NCBI GenBank assembly: GCA_902760645.1
Contig: CACWHC010000014.1
Span: 40,017-104,016, forward strand
DNA: 64,000 bases
DNA from: an uncultured bacterium
Lineage (GTDB): Bacteria; Cyanobacteriota; Vampirovibrionia; Gastranaerophilales; Gastranaerophilaceae
Reading direction: 5' to 3'
Shown here: positions 1 to 7,748 of the stretch, in pieces
Position numbering within the stretch: the first letter of the stretch is position 1
How the letters are laid out: every line of letters begins with the position of its first letter
The notes under the pieces: generated by a model
The model's input: only the letters and a program-made list of their open reading frames with translations
The model's database searches: none
What the model was told of the DNA's origin: nothing
Program-made: the position numbers and the translations under genes

Positions 1-178
1 GAAATTGGAGAACCCCTACAAGGCATTAGCCTTGTCAAGGTAGTTCGGCGAATTTTGCGTACGGATGAAACGAAGTGTAATCCGGATAGCGAACAGATTG
101 AGCATACTATGGCAGAGCCATATATGCGAAACTCTGTGAGCGTGGAGCAAAATTCAAGATACTCCCCTCATCTCCATT
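1..178 (+). repeat. Type-1 repeat ending in a tmRNA-like 3' end, copy A1
   Basis: About 180 bases that recur nearly unchanged at 393-600 and 1460-1643. The unit starts GGAGAACCCCTACAAGGC, contains a segment with TAGTTCGGCGAATTTTGCG and ATCCGGATAGCGAACAGA, and ends TACTCCCCTCATCTCCA. The ending CTCATCTCCACCA (complete in the copy at 330-351) has the form of the acceptor end of a tmRNA, so the real ssrA gene may lie just before the window. This first copy is cut by the window edge. A diverged version of the central segment is joined to a tRNA-Ile end on the minus strand at 47355-47510. No coding capacity is convincing. Confidence 0.8.
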
Positions 179-192
179 TTAGTAAAAAATAA

Positions 193-351
193 GATACGGA
201 GGCGAACCCACCAAGCGGAGCTTGGTCAGTGGTTCGAGCGTGAGCGAGCTGAGTGCGAAGGCTTTGGCACGAAATAAACATAGTTTATTGAGCTGCCAAA
301 CCGTAGACACGTTAAAAGCGAGCGAACAAGATACTCCCCTCATCTCCACCA
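193..351 (+). repeat. Diverged repeat ending in the same tmRNA-like 3' end
   Basis: This stretch carries GGTTCGAGCGTGAGCGAGC and several short inverted segments, and ends CAAGATACTCCCCTCATCTCC followed by ACCA. Only its last ~25 bases match the type-1 copies, so a different body is joined to the same RNA-like tail. The open frame at 222-428 runs through this and the next repeat and is not a credible gene. Confidence 0.6.
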
Positions 352-385
352 ATAAAGAGGACAGGTTTATCTTGTCCTCTTTATT
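351..385. terminator. Strong hairpin after the tmRNA-like end
   Basis: AATAAAGAGGACA at 351-363 pairs perfectly with TGTCCTCTTTATT at 373-385. It sits directly after CTCATCTCCACC, where a terminator for an RNA gene would be, although no T-run follows on the + strand. Confidence 0.5.
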
Positions 386-392
386 GGTATTT

Positions 393-600
393 GATTGTGG
401 AAATTGGAGAACCCCTACAAGGCATTAGCCTGAGAACCCCTACAAGGCATTAGCCTTGTCAAGGTAGTTCGGCGAATTTTGCGTACGGATGAAACGAAGT
501 GTAATCCGGATAGCGAACAGATTAAGCATACTATGGCAGAGCCATATATGCGAAACTCTGTGAGCGTGGAGCAAAATTCAAGATACTCCCCTCATCTCCA
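393..600 (+). repeat. Type-1 repeat, copy A2, with internal 25-bp duplication
   Basis: Same unit as 1-178 with its left edge visible (GATTGTGGAAATTGGAGAAC). The segment GAGAACCCCTACAAGGCATT occurs twice in a row near 407-457, a small internal tandem duplication not present in the copy at 1460. It ends TACTCCCCTCATCTCCA. Confidence 0.8.
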
Positions 601-612
601 TTATTTATAATT

Positions 613-703
613 TATAAGAGGACAAAAGGAGTCTCACCCCTACGGGGTTCTTACCTCTCAAAAACGATACTCAATCGTTTTTTCGGCAGAGTCCTCATCT
701 CCA
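613..703 (+). repeat. Type-2 repeat joined to tmRNA-like 3' end
   Basis: Reads GTCTCACCCCTACGGGG, then TTCTTACCTCTC, then a hairpin (AAAAACGAT / ATCGTTTTT), then TCGGCAGAGT and finally CTCATCTCCACCA. Related copies lie at 1664-1745 and, joined to the 5' half of tRNA-Ile, at 49790-49870. Confidence 0.65.
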
Positions 704-721
704 CCAATAAAATTTAAAATA

Positions 722-812
722 TAAGTAGGTTTTGGTAATCTTTGATTACCGAAACAAAAGGTTTTTGAGATTTTTTCTTGTTGCGGTAAATTTGAAATTT
801 ACCACAACCTAC
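722..812. repeat. Cluster of palindromes 'GGTAAAT..ATTTACC'
   Basis: Two palindromes: GGTAATC ttt GATTACC near 733-749, and GGTAAATTT/AAATTTACC near 784-803 followed by ACAACCTAC. The end ATTTACCACAACCTAC is identical to a segment after another minus-strand gene at 57799-57814, so this may be a small repeat family placed behind stop codons. It could also act as terminator for the minus-strand gene that ends at 817. Confidence 0.5.
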
Positions 813-816
813 AAAC

Positions 817-1218
817 TTAATCATTAAGTGTTTCTATATATTCCTGTAATATAAGAGCCCGTTGCTTTAATATATTAGTTTTTAATCCCTGTTCAACATT
901 TAGATACATTGTACCTTGTTTATTATTAGTTATTTTTTGAATAAAACTAAATTCTTGATTTTTATATTCTTGCCAAATTCTTTGAGATTTCATTAAACTT
1001 TTATAGCTAGTATTATCCATTCTTTTTTTTAATTGGATTAAACTCTTTTTTATTTCTTTTTCCCAAGATACTTGTGCAATTTTACTGCATTTATTCATTT
1101 CTTGAGTATCAGATGTATTTGCAATACACTTAACTTCTACATCATCAATAACGTGAGTATATGCAGAATTCCCATATAAAAGAATTATTACAGATAATAC
1201 AAGTATTAGATTTTTCAT
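817..1218 (-). CDS. LprI-type (DUF1311) secreted protein
   Basis: A 133-aa protein from the ATG at 1218. It has a signal peptide (MKNLILVLSVIILLYGNSAYT) followed by the pattern of the lysozyme-inhibitor LprI N-terminal family: a Cys pair (CIAN..EMNKC), a charged helix, then a W-x-x-Y-K-x-x-E motif (WQEYKNQEF). Family members are periplasmic or surface proteins; only some are shown to inhibit lysozyme, so the function here is open. An ATG ten codons upstream exists, but a perfect TATAAT lies exactly six bases before the 1218 start, which points to a leaderless mRNA starting there. The gene sits alone between copies of the type-1 repeat, like cargo in a repeat-bounded cassette. Confidence 0.7.
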   Translation of the reverse strand: MKNLILVLSVIILLYGNSAYTHVIDDVEVKCIANTSDTQEMNKCSKIAQVSWEKEIKKSLIQLKKRMDNTSYKSLMKSQRIWQEYKNQEFSFIQKITNNKQGTMYLNVEQGLKTNILKQRALILQEYIETLND

Positions 1219-1459
1219 AAGCAAATTATACCACATAAACTTTTTCATTACTAATTACAACTATCCTCTAATTTTTATAAATATATTCAAAATCTGGTTA
1301 ATTAAGATGTTAAATAATTTAGTAAATGTATTAAATTTATGCTACTACTGTAACATACAAAACATGTCCAACATGAAAAATTAACAAAGAATTAATAATT
1401 TCTCATAAAATCTCAATCTCAAAGATAATTTTATCTCTTACCGAGTGTTAAGTTACATT

Positions 1460-1643
1460 GATTGTGGAAATTGGAGAACCCCTACAAGGCATTAGCCTTG
1501 TCAAGGTAGTTCGGCGAATTTTGCGTACGGATGGAACGAAGTGTAATCCGGATAGCGAACAGATTGAGCATACTATGGCAGATCCATATATGCGAAACTC
1601 TGTGAGCGTGGAGCAAAATTCAAGATACTCCCCTCATCTCCAC
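1460..1643 (+). repeat. Type-1 repeat, copy A3
   Basis: Same unit as at 393, starting GATTGTGGAAATTGGAGAAC and ending TACTCCCCTCATCTCCAC. It differs from A1 at a few bases (GATGGAACG for GATGAAACG, GCAGATCC for GCAGAGCC). The open frame at 1458-1664 is just the repeat read through. Confidence 0.8.
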
Positions 1644-1663
1644 ACCAATATAGTCAAAATTTA

Positions 1664-1745
1664 AAGAGCCTCACCCTTATGGGCATTCTTACCTCTCATT
1701 AAACAATTCACAGGGTTGTTTTGTTCGGCAGATTCTTCATTTCTA
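1664..1745 (+). repeat. Type-2 repeat, degenerate copy
   Basis: GCCTCACCCTTATGGGC, then TTCTTACCTCTC, a hairpin around AACAATTCACAGGGTTGTT, TTCGGCAGATT and a decayed tail TTCATTTCTAC. It is the same layout as 613-703 with the tmRNA-like tail eroded. Confidence 0.5.
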
Positions 1746-2035
1746 CTAAGTAAGTATTAGATGAACCCTTTCAACTTTGCAGGAAAGTTTTTATTGTTAT
1801 TAGAATAATATACGGGAGTATACATTTTACTATTTCTTATAAGGTTTGTGATATTTTTGATATAGTAACAAAATCAAAAAGAAGAAATTATGATGTGCAT
1901 TAAAATTTTATAAAATGCAAATACTTATGATTATTTATTAAGAAATATTAATCCATAAAAACATTGTCATTATTGCGTTATAGCAAATTTTGTTAAAATT
2001 TTAATCAAATACTTGTTGTTTTACTTATGATATAC

Positions 2036-2064
2036 TTGACAATACTTATATTTACTTATATAAT
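2036..2064 (+). promoter_or_regulatory. Consensus promoter inside a dyad operator
   Basis: TTGACA (2036-2041), a 17-base spacer and TATAAT (2059-2064): a perfect sigma-70 type promoter. It is embedded in a long inverted repeat: AATACTTAT (2041-2049) and TTTACTT (2051-2057) on the left, AAGTAAA (2074-2080) and ATAAGTATT (2081-2089) on the right. A dyad of two half-site types overlapping the -10 suggests repression by a dimeric or tetrameric regulator. Confidence 0.75.
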
Positions 2065-2104
2065 ATACTTGTTAAGTAAAATAAGTATTTTGAAAGGACA
2101 TATT

Positions 2105-2392
2105 ATGTGCAGTTGTCATAGCAAACAAAGGGCTGAGGAAAGATACCTCATCGAATACTTTAATCCGCTAGCTGTTTTAAAAGATATTTGGGCAAATAGA
2201 TGTGAGTTGATTAAATCAGACCGAGAAAAATACTCTCATATATTTCTTGTTCGATATAATAACAAATATATGAGAGTTGTTACTGATTTTGACGTAAAAT
2301 ACGTTAAAACTGTTTTGCCATTAAAGGATGATTTTAATCTTATAAACAATTTAATCCAAAAACTTATAAAAAGTGATTTAAGGGCAGTATAG
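2105..2392 (+). CDS. Small protein, first gene of the DarTG-type operon
   Basis: A 95-aa protein starting MCSCHSKQRAEERYLIEYF. I chose the ATG at 2105 because GAAAGGA lies 8 bases upstream and the promoter at 2036-2064 would start transcription near 2071, after the more upstream in-frame ATG at 2027. There is no signal peptide. The middle reads IFLVRYNNKYMRVVTDFD, a compact beta-rich stretch, with two N-terminal Cys and a His. I do not recognise the family. The next gene begins 19 bases after the stop. Confidence 0.6.
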   Translation: MCSCHSKQRAEERYLIEYFNPLAVLKDIWANRCELIKSDREKYSHIFLVRYNNKYMRVVTDFDVKYVKTVLPLKDDFNLINNLIQKLIKSDLRAV

Positions 2393-2411
2393 AATGAAAG
2401 GATACAGCAAA

Positions 2412-2594
2412 ATGGATAACCATATTGAATACAGTAAAATATTAAAAAATTTAGAAGAAATTGATAATAAAATTGAAGAATTACTGTTAAATTATTGGGT
2501 GATTACAGTTAAAGATAATAATTGCTACATCTTTTTTAATGGAGAAGAAAGCAGAATTATTACTGCAGATTATATAAATACTTTATTTGAATAA
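2412..2594 (+). CDS. Small acidic protein of the DarTG-type operon
   Basis: A 60-aa protein starting MDNHIEYSKILKNLEEID. The ATG at 2412 is preceded by GAAAGGA at 2395-2401; the earlier in-frame ATG at 2394 would overlap that site and is less likely. An N-terminal charged helix is followed by YWVITVKDNNCYIFFNGEE, which resembles the YNNKYMRVVTDFD strand region of the preceding gene, so the two small proteins may share a fold. Function unknown. It is separated from the next gene by a second promoter. Confidence 0.5.
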   Translation: MDNHIEYSKILKNLEEIDNKIEELLLNYWVITVKDNNCYIFFNGEESRIITADYINTLFE

Positions 2595-2596
2595 CA

Positions 2597-2645
2597 TTTT
2601 ACTTGTTAATACTTTAAAAATATGCTATAAGTATTATAAGTAAAA
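2597..2645 (+). promoter_or_regulatory. Second promoter with the same dyad operator
   Basis: TTGTTA (2603-2608), 17 bases, TATAAG (2626-2631). It is framed by TTTTACTT (2597-2604) and AATACTT (2608-2614) on the left and AAGTATT (2629-2635) and AAGTAAAA (2638-2645) on the right. These are the same half-sites seen at 2041-2089, so both promoters are probably controlled by the same factor. Confidence 0.65.
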
Positions 2646-2669
2646 TAGTTAAAAAATGAAAGGAAAAAA

Positions 2670-3740
2670 ATGAGTAATGATAATAAATTTACAGAAATTG
2701 ATATAATAAAACAAGCTATACTTATGTTAAAAAATAACTTAATAGATATGAAAAGTTATTTAAATAATTCTATGTCTCCGACTTTAAAATTACAAAAAAT
2801 TAAAGTTGAAATTTTGAAGGCAGATGATAGACTAAACGACATATATAATGTTTTAAATACTGATGATGAAACAAGGTTAATTGAAGCAAAAAAATTATGT
2901 AATATATTAAAAGACGAAGTTCAAGCAATAGTAGAAGAGAGAAAATATAAGGAAATCAGTAAACAAGAATTTGAAGTTTTAAATGAATGTAATAAGAATA
3001 ATACATCTTCCAACTACAATGTTGATTTAGACGTAATGAACTATATGGATTGTAACCCTGGATGTACACGAGAGGAAGCGGAAGAAGCTTTGTCTAAACT
3101 TTATGAAGAAAAAGAAAAAGAGTACGCTGAGTATTGCCGAGAACAAGAATTAGAATTTGAACAAGATTCAGAATTGTATGGAAAAGAATATGCTACATGG
3201 CATTCAAAAAATATTTATGGTGGCAATCCTAAACGTATAAGTGATTACGAAGAGCTTATGAGGTTATGTGGTGATGATGAAGAGCTCATGAAGTTATGTG
3301 GAATCGATAAAGACGAAATAAAAAAGCAGAAAAACTATTGTAAATATTTCATAAAAGCATATAAACCGAAATTTTATTTAGATAATATATCAAAAAGAAA
3401 ATTACCTGCGGAAATATTCAAATATTTATTTTCAAATGGATACCTAAAAGAAGAAAACATTGTTGAATATTCAACTAATCAGTTTGGGAGAAAATTTGAG
3501 GCTAAACGTGGAGATATACAAACAGAAGAAGATATGGTGGACAATCAAAAAAATCTTCACAGATATAATAAAATTGATTTTTCAAAAATTAAAAATTCAA
3601 AATTTAATAAGATACTTTATATCTCCACCGAATGGGATTATGATAGCATATCAAAATTCGTTGCATATATAAATGAAAAATTTAAAGGAATTATTTTTTC
3701 TGATGAAAACAGCATGTTAAAGACAGTTTATAAATTTTAA
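2670..3740 (+). CDS. Unknown 356-aa protein upstream of darT
   Basis: The start ATG is preceded by GAAAGG. The N-terminal ~115 residues are helical and charged. Around residues 125-175 there is a strongly acidic segment (EEAEEALSKLYEEKEKEY) and around 190-215 a short internal repeat (YEELMRLCGDDEELMKLCG). The C-terminal third (KKQKNYCKYFIKAYKP to the end) looks like a mixed alpha/beta domain. No membrane segment, no known motif. It shares a promoter region with the DarT/DarG-like genes (39 bases before the next start) and could be a regulator or a third component of that system. I do not recognise its family. Confidence 0.65.
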   Translation: MSNDNKFTEIDIIKQAILMLKNNLIDMKSYLNNSMSPTLKLQKIKVEILKADDRLNDIYNVLNTDDETRLIEAKKLCNILKDEVQAIVEERKYKEISKQEFEVLNECNKNNTSSNYNVDLDVMNYMDCNPGCTREEAEEALSKLYEEKEKEYAEYCREQELEFEQDSELYGKEYATWHSKNIYGGNPKRISDYEELMRLCGDDEELMKLCGIDKDEIKKQKNYCKYFIKAYKPKFYLDNISKRKLPAEIFKYLFSNGYLKEENIVEYSTNQFGRKFEAKRGDIQTEEDMVDNQKNLHRYNKIDFSKIKNSKFNKILYISTEWDYDSISKFVAYINEKFKGIIFSDENSMLKTVYKF

Positions 3741-3779
3741 GATAAATGTAAGTTTTTGCTAGAAAGTTTTTAAAAATTA

Positions 3780-5003
3780 ATGGACAAAAAATTATTTGAT
3801 GCAATCTGTGAATTTTGCGAATATTTAACAGATTGGGATGAAAAAAAACAAGATTATATAGATAATATTCTGCCCGATTTGAAATACGGGTACAGCCCTA
3901 AAGAAATAAAAAGTGAAGCACGGATTATTTTCAATGAAAAAATCAGAACGCTAACAAATCCATATCCGGCTGTTTGGGAAAATATAGTTGATGTGATAGC
4001 AAGAATAAAAGAAGATCCAAAAGAATACCTACGAACAATTATTAACAAAGGGTATAGGAAAATTTTTGACTATTTAAATGAAACTTATAATTTTCAGGGT
4101 TTTATACATACAACCTCTTTTGATAATTTTATAAATATTATGAAATCAGGATATATTTACAGTCGTAATTATATACATGAAAATAATATAAACACATCCG
4201 AAATAGCTTTGGATGGTGCTATTGATATAACTTCCGATAAAATTAAAAATTATGTAAGATTATACTGGAGAGTTAAAACTCCGACAAATTACCGTAATGA
4301 AGGCATAAAACCAAAATCAGCATTAACTGATATTTTTAGAGCACATTCACCAAATCCTGTCATTTTCATATTTGATGAAATGATTGCATTAAATGAAAAT
4401 GTGCGTTTTACTCCAAAAAATGCATGTAAGTGTAGCAATTTGTTTGAACATACTTTTTGTGAGGATTGTATTAAATATCCGTTTAGATATAATTTTAAAA
4501 ATATATTCCACGACAGACCCATAATGGAATATGAAGATAAACAAATAATAATAGATGCCAGACAAGCTGAATTATTGTATCCCGAACATTTGCCGATAAA
4601 AAATATTAAGAAAATTATTTTCAGGTCAAAGGCTGATTATGACAGAGCTGTTCTTGAATTGGGAAATAACAATAAGTTTGAAGTTGATACTCAACAGTTT
4701 TGTAACAATTGGTTACAAATCAAGGATTATCAAGTAGAAGCTTCTGATAGCAATATTTATTTAAGAATTGCGTATTATTATGGTAAATGTTTCCAAAGTA
4801 TGTATAACTTACTTGACTTTACACATAGAGTTTCGTTTTTAGACAATAACTTAAATGCTATAGAAGAAATTGAAATTAACAATTTAATAGAAATACCATA
4901 TTCTGAAGTACATCAATTCTGTTTTAAGAACAAATCAGAGTATAAATATATATGTTATTATATAGATAATATTGAATGCATAAGGACAAAAATAAATGAT
5001 TAA
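3780..5003 (+). CDS. darT: DarT-like DNA ADP-ribosyltransferase toxin
   Basis: A 407-aa protein. Residues ~105-300 fit the DarT (DUF4433) fold: an NAD-site segment GFIHTTSFDNFINIMKSG near residue 106, a YVRLYWRVKTPTNYRNE segment, and IIIDARQAELLYPEHLP, whose Glu in RQAE is at the catalytic position of DarT enzymes, which attach ADP-ribose to thymidine in single-stranded DNA. It is about twice the usual ~210 aa, with ~100 extra residues at each end and a Cys cluster (CKCSN...CEDC) inserted before the RQAE segment that may bind a metal. It overlaps the macrodomain gene by 8 bases, the usual toxin-antitoxin order. Assignment by pattern, not by alignment. Confidence 0.75.
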   Translation: MDKKLFDAICEFCEYLTDWDEKKQDYIDNILPDLKYGYSPKEIKSEARIIFNEKIRTLTNPYPAVWENIVDVIARIKEDPKEYLRTIINKGYRKIFDYLNETYNFQGFIHTTSFDNFINIMKSGYIYSRNYIHENNINTSEIALDGAIDITSDKIKNYVRLYWRVKTPTNYRNEGIKPKSALTDIFRAHSPNPVIFIFDEMIALNENVRFTPKNACKCSNLFEHTFCEDCIKYPFRYNFKNIFHDRPIMEYEDKQIIIDARQAELLYPEHLPIKNIKKIIFRSKADYDRAVLELGNNNKFEVDTQQFCNNWLQIKDYQVEASDSNIYLRIAYYYGKCFQSMYNLLDFTHRVSFLDNNLNAIEEIEINNLIEIPYSEVHQFCFKNKSEYKYICYYIDNIECIRTKIND

Positions 5004-5667
5004 ATATTTTGAGGGAACAGTTTTTAATACTCCAGCAGAAGCTATTGTAAATACTATAAATTGCGATGGATTTATGGGAGCTGGCTTAGCACTTGAATTT
5101 GCTCTTAGATATCCTAATATGCTAAAAGATTATGAAAACAAATGTAAGAATAAACTAATAAAAACAGGATTAATAGATTATTATAAAGAAAATGACATAA
5201 CTATAATAAATTTTCCAACAAAAAGCAGTTTTAAATTCCCTTCAAATATTATATGGATTAAACAAGGTTTACAAAATTTTAAAGATACATACGAAGAAAA
5301 TTATATTAAGTCTGTTGCATTTCCTAAACTCGGTTGTTCAAATGGCGGTCTTAAATGGGATGAAGTACAAATTTTAATGGAAAATTATTTAAGTAATTTG
5401 AATATTGATGTTTATATCTGTACAGATTCTTTAAACAAAGCTCAAGGAAAAGAATTAGAAATGTTAGAGCAAATTAACAGTATTCCGATAGAAGAATTAT
5501 CGCAAATAGTTAAGCTTAATCAAAAGCAAAAAGATGCAATTGTTAAAAACAGACCTTTTAAACGTTTTTGGATGATATCAAAAACACCTGACATTGGAAA
5601 AACATCATACAAAAATTTGTTTTCTCATTTTTATAATAATTCTTCTACGCAGATGAAACTTTTTTAA
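4996..5667 (+). CDS. darG: DarG-like macrodomain antitoxin
   Basis: Residues 1-145 form a macrodomain of the DarG type: EAIVNTINCDGFMGAGLAL binds ADP-ribose, followed by INFPTKSSFK and SVAFPKLGCSNGGLKW, the second binding loop. DarG enzymes remove ADP-ribose from thymidine and so reverse DarT. The protein is 223 aa; known DarG proteins carry a longer C-terminal region, here reduced to ~80 residues ending in a KNRPFKRFW segment. The start overlaps the toxin stop by 8 bases, implying translational coupling. Confidence 0.8.
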   Translation: MIKYFEGTVFNTPAEAIVNTINCDGFMGAGLALEFALRYPNMLKDYENKCKNKLIKTGLIDYYKENDITIINFPTKSSFKFPSNIIWIKQGLQNFKDTYEENYIKSVAFPKLGCSNGGLKWDEVQILMENYLSNLNIDVYICTDSLNKAQGKELEMLEQINSIPIEELSQIVKLNQKQKDAIVKNRPFKRFWMISKTPDIGKTSYKNLFSHFYNNSSTQMKLF

Positions 5668-5802
5668 TTCATTAGCTAGAATATAGATATATGCTAAATA
5701 TTTTAATTTTATTGAGTACATATTTTAATATTAAAAATTATCAATATATTATTTTGTATGATAAACATAAAAATTCTAATTAAAAGAATGTTAAATTAAT
5801 TT

Positions 5803-6483
5803 TTATTGTAAATCGCTTGCCTGAATGTACGCAGGAGTATCTAATTTAAATATAATCTTATTTCCTGCTTTTAATTTATAATTTAATCCTTTTGCCATTG
5901 AGCTTATCAAAAGTCCAAAACCTTTACATGTTCTTGGAACAACAACTAATCCCACAATAGTTATGGATTCTACAGCAACAACCGCAACACTTATTACGGA
6001 AAAAGTAACTATTCCTATACTTGCAGGAAATGCTCTTACTATATTTAAGATTTGGGGAGCCTTCAAATCACTTCCCTTTTTAGGTTCCATTCTCACGGTA
6101 TAAGTCTTTTCATTCGGGAATATCAATTTATCAATTACTATGTAAGCTCTTGCTCTTTTAAATACAGGTTCACTTTTTTTAATTTTTTTGAATTTACCTG
6201 CAAATCTTGTATGCTCAGGTACAACCATACCGTTTGAAGCTTTAACTTTTGAAACTAATCTGAAATATATTTCGTCATCCATATTTGTTTCGTTTACATC
6301 TAAATCTGATTCCAGTTCAAGTACATATGTACTTTTTGGATCTAAATAAACTCTTTCGTCTTCAATTGCTGTTGTAAGTACAGGCGTATCCTGCTCTTTA
6401 TATTCATTGTCCTCTGCCAAAACCGGTACTGTCATAAAGAAATTTAATAATAATATTAATGCAATTGATATAAATTTTTTCAT
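5803..6483 (-). CDS. Secreted protein of unknown function
   Basis: A 226-aa protein with a clear signal peptide (MKKFISIALILLLNFFMTVPVLA). The mature part holds a beta-rich domain (GMVVPEHTRFAGKFKKIK), then a hydrophobic stretch IGIVTFSVISVAVVAVESI near residues 153-190, and a C-terminal LKAGNKIIFKLDTPAYI motif. The paired 'VPxxTRFxGxV' and 'AGxxxxFxLD' motifs resemble the way TrbI/VirB10-like beta domains end, but the resemblance is weak. AGGGG lies before the ATG. It shares a terminator hairpin (6576-6605) with nothing else on its strand. Confidence 0.6.
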   Translation of the reverse strand: MKKFISIALILLLNFFMTVPVLAEDNEYKEQDTPVLTTAIEDERVYLDPKSTYVLELESDLDVNETNMDDEIYFRLVSKVKASNGMVVPEHTRFAGKFKKIKKSEPVFKRARAYIVIDKLIFPNEKTYTVRMEPKKGSDLKAPQILNIVRAFPASIGIVTFSVISVAVVAVESITIVGLVVVPRTCKGFGLLISSMAKGLNYKLKAGNKIIFKLDTPAYIQASDLQ

Positions 6484-6575
6484 TTTTTTCCCCTCTAAAT
6501 ATAATTCCTGTTCGTTTTAGTGTATTACAAAAACAAAAAAAGTAAAGTTTTAATTTTTGGAAAATCATACATATA

Positions 6576-6605
6576 AAAATCTCCGATAGTTATACCGGAG
6601 ATTTT
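6576..6605. terminator. Terminator hairpin
   Basis: AAAATCTCCG pairs with CGGAGATTTT around a 10-base loop, with T-rich flank on the + side and A-rich on the other. On the minus strand it lies downstream of the gene ending at 6629. Confidence 0.8.
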
Positions 6606-6628
6606 CTTTTTTATTATGTAATCGTGTT

Positions 6629-7582
6629 TTATTCGTTTTCACCGTAGTATGGATCACCTGACACAACATTAATATCAGTATATCTCCATTTTGTATCATA
6701 CGGGTTTGTTATCATAATTGATTTTGGCAAATCACCTTTTTCATAAGTTCCGCCATATTGTCTTCCTACTTGATCTCTTGCAACATCAAATTTTCTTATT
6801 AATTTTGCTGCACGGTCTCTGTCAAATACAAAGTTTGTAGGTGCCATCATGAAATTGTCGATTTTATCATAATTTGTTGCACCATTTTTAGGAATCAACT
6901 TCGTTACATATAATTTTCCGTCTTCTGTTAATGATAACATATACATTTCATGTTCATCAGCAGGAGTACCAACAATATATCTGCCCATATCTTCATCCCA
7001 TGGGGTATTGGTTGCTTTATAAATTACCTGATCGATACCTGATGCTTTACCGTCAAAAACATTTTTTCTGAATTTGCTGTTTTGTTCATCAATAAACGAT
7101 ATTCTCAAAGGTACATATCCTTTGCCTCTGTCAATATCTAAATCATCTAAAATAGCGTTTAACGTATCGATTACCGGAGAACCGTAATTATCTTTAATAT
7201 AAACAGAATCACCCGGAATAAAAATTGTGTCACGTTTTTCTATAGTATCACCCGGAAGAAATGTAGTATCACGTTTTATTATTGTATCAGGGATGTAATA
7301 ACCATGATTATTGCAGCAACAACAAGAATCTTTTCCTGTAACATAAGCTTCTGCTTTTGCTGAAGCCAGCCAGCCATCCTTGTCACAGCTTGATAATGAA
7401 CATACTGCAACCGGTACACCCATTATTGTTGCAAGCGTCCAATTTCTTGCTCTTCTTAAACCATTATTACCAAAACTTACTGCACTATCGTTTTGTTGTG
7501 GTGCAGCTACTGCACGTTTTGATGGGGTCTGAACATTTGTTGTTCCAGAATAACTTTTTATTGCGCCTACTGACAATGACAT
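6629..7582 (-). CDS. Hypothetical protein with lipobox-like motif
   Basis: A 317-aa protein behind an excellent ribosome site (GGAGGTAAATAA ATG). The first ~45 residues are Ser/Ala-rich and include AVSFGNNGLRRA. A hydrophobic segment at ~47-65 ends VCSLSSCDKDG, a lipobox-like motif, but too far from the N-terminus for a normal lipoprotein. A Cys run (CCCC) near 90 is followed by three near-repeats of IKRDTTFLPGD / EKRDTIFIPGD / KDNYGS, typical of a short stalk. The C-terminal ~190 residues are a mixed globular domain I do not recognise. Confidence 0.6.
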   Translation of the reverse strand: MSLSVGAIKSYSGTTNVQTPSKRAVAAPQQNDSAVSFGNNGLRRARNWTLATIMGVPVAVCSLSSCDKDGWLASAKAEAYVTGKDSCCCCNNHGYYIPDTIIKRDTTFLPGDTIEKRDTIFIPGDSVYIKDNYGSPVIDTLNAILDDLDIDRGKGYVPLRISFIDEQNSKFRKNVFDGKASGIDQVIYKATNTPWDEDMGRYIVGTPADEHEMYMLSLTEDGKLYVTKLIPKNGATNYDKIDNFMMAPTNFVFDRDRAAKLIRKFDVARDQVGRQYGGTYEKGDLPKSIMITNPYDTKWRYTDINVVSGDPYYGENE

Positions 7583-7635
7583 TTATTTACCTCCTATTGT
7601 AAATTATATATCTTTTTGATGTTTATTATAAAAAA

Positions 7636-7677
7636 GAACATGTTTTTTATTGCTAGTTTAATGCAAAAAACATGTTC
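7636..7677 (-). terminator. recA terminator
   Basis: On the minus strand GAACATGTTTTTT (13 bases, 7677-7665) pairs perfectly with AAAAAACATGTTC (7648-7636) around a 16-base loop and is followed by TTTTTT. It lies ~70 bases after the recA stop. Confidence 0.75.
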
Positions 7678-7748
7678 TCTATTTTTGTAAACCATTGATA
7701 TTACTGGTTTTTAATACGTTTTTTTAAGTTTATAAAACTTAATAATTG

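Larger units (their letters stand above)
1219..2035. other. Non-coding stretch with repeats
   Basis: AT-rich sequence without a believable gene. It holds the third type-1 copy (1460-1643) and a type-2 copy (1664-1745). The rest, 1250-1455 and 1746-2035, shows nothing recognisable apart from AT-rich runs. Confidence 0.7.

Noticed and set aside
222-428. 68-aa frame in the first repeat block
   Set aside because: It runs through two repeats and a hairpin, has no ribosome site and matches nothing; the same is true of 1458-1664.
1-1745. CRISPR array
   Set aside because: The repeats are ~180 bases, unevenly spaced and without unique spacers; no cas gene is present.
7636-7677. LexA/SOS box near recA because of GAAC..GTTC arms
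   Set aside because: The two arms are 16 bases apart, the stem is followed by a T-run and it lies downstream of recA; it is a terminator.
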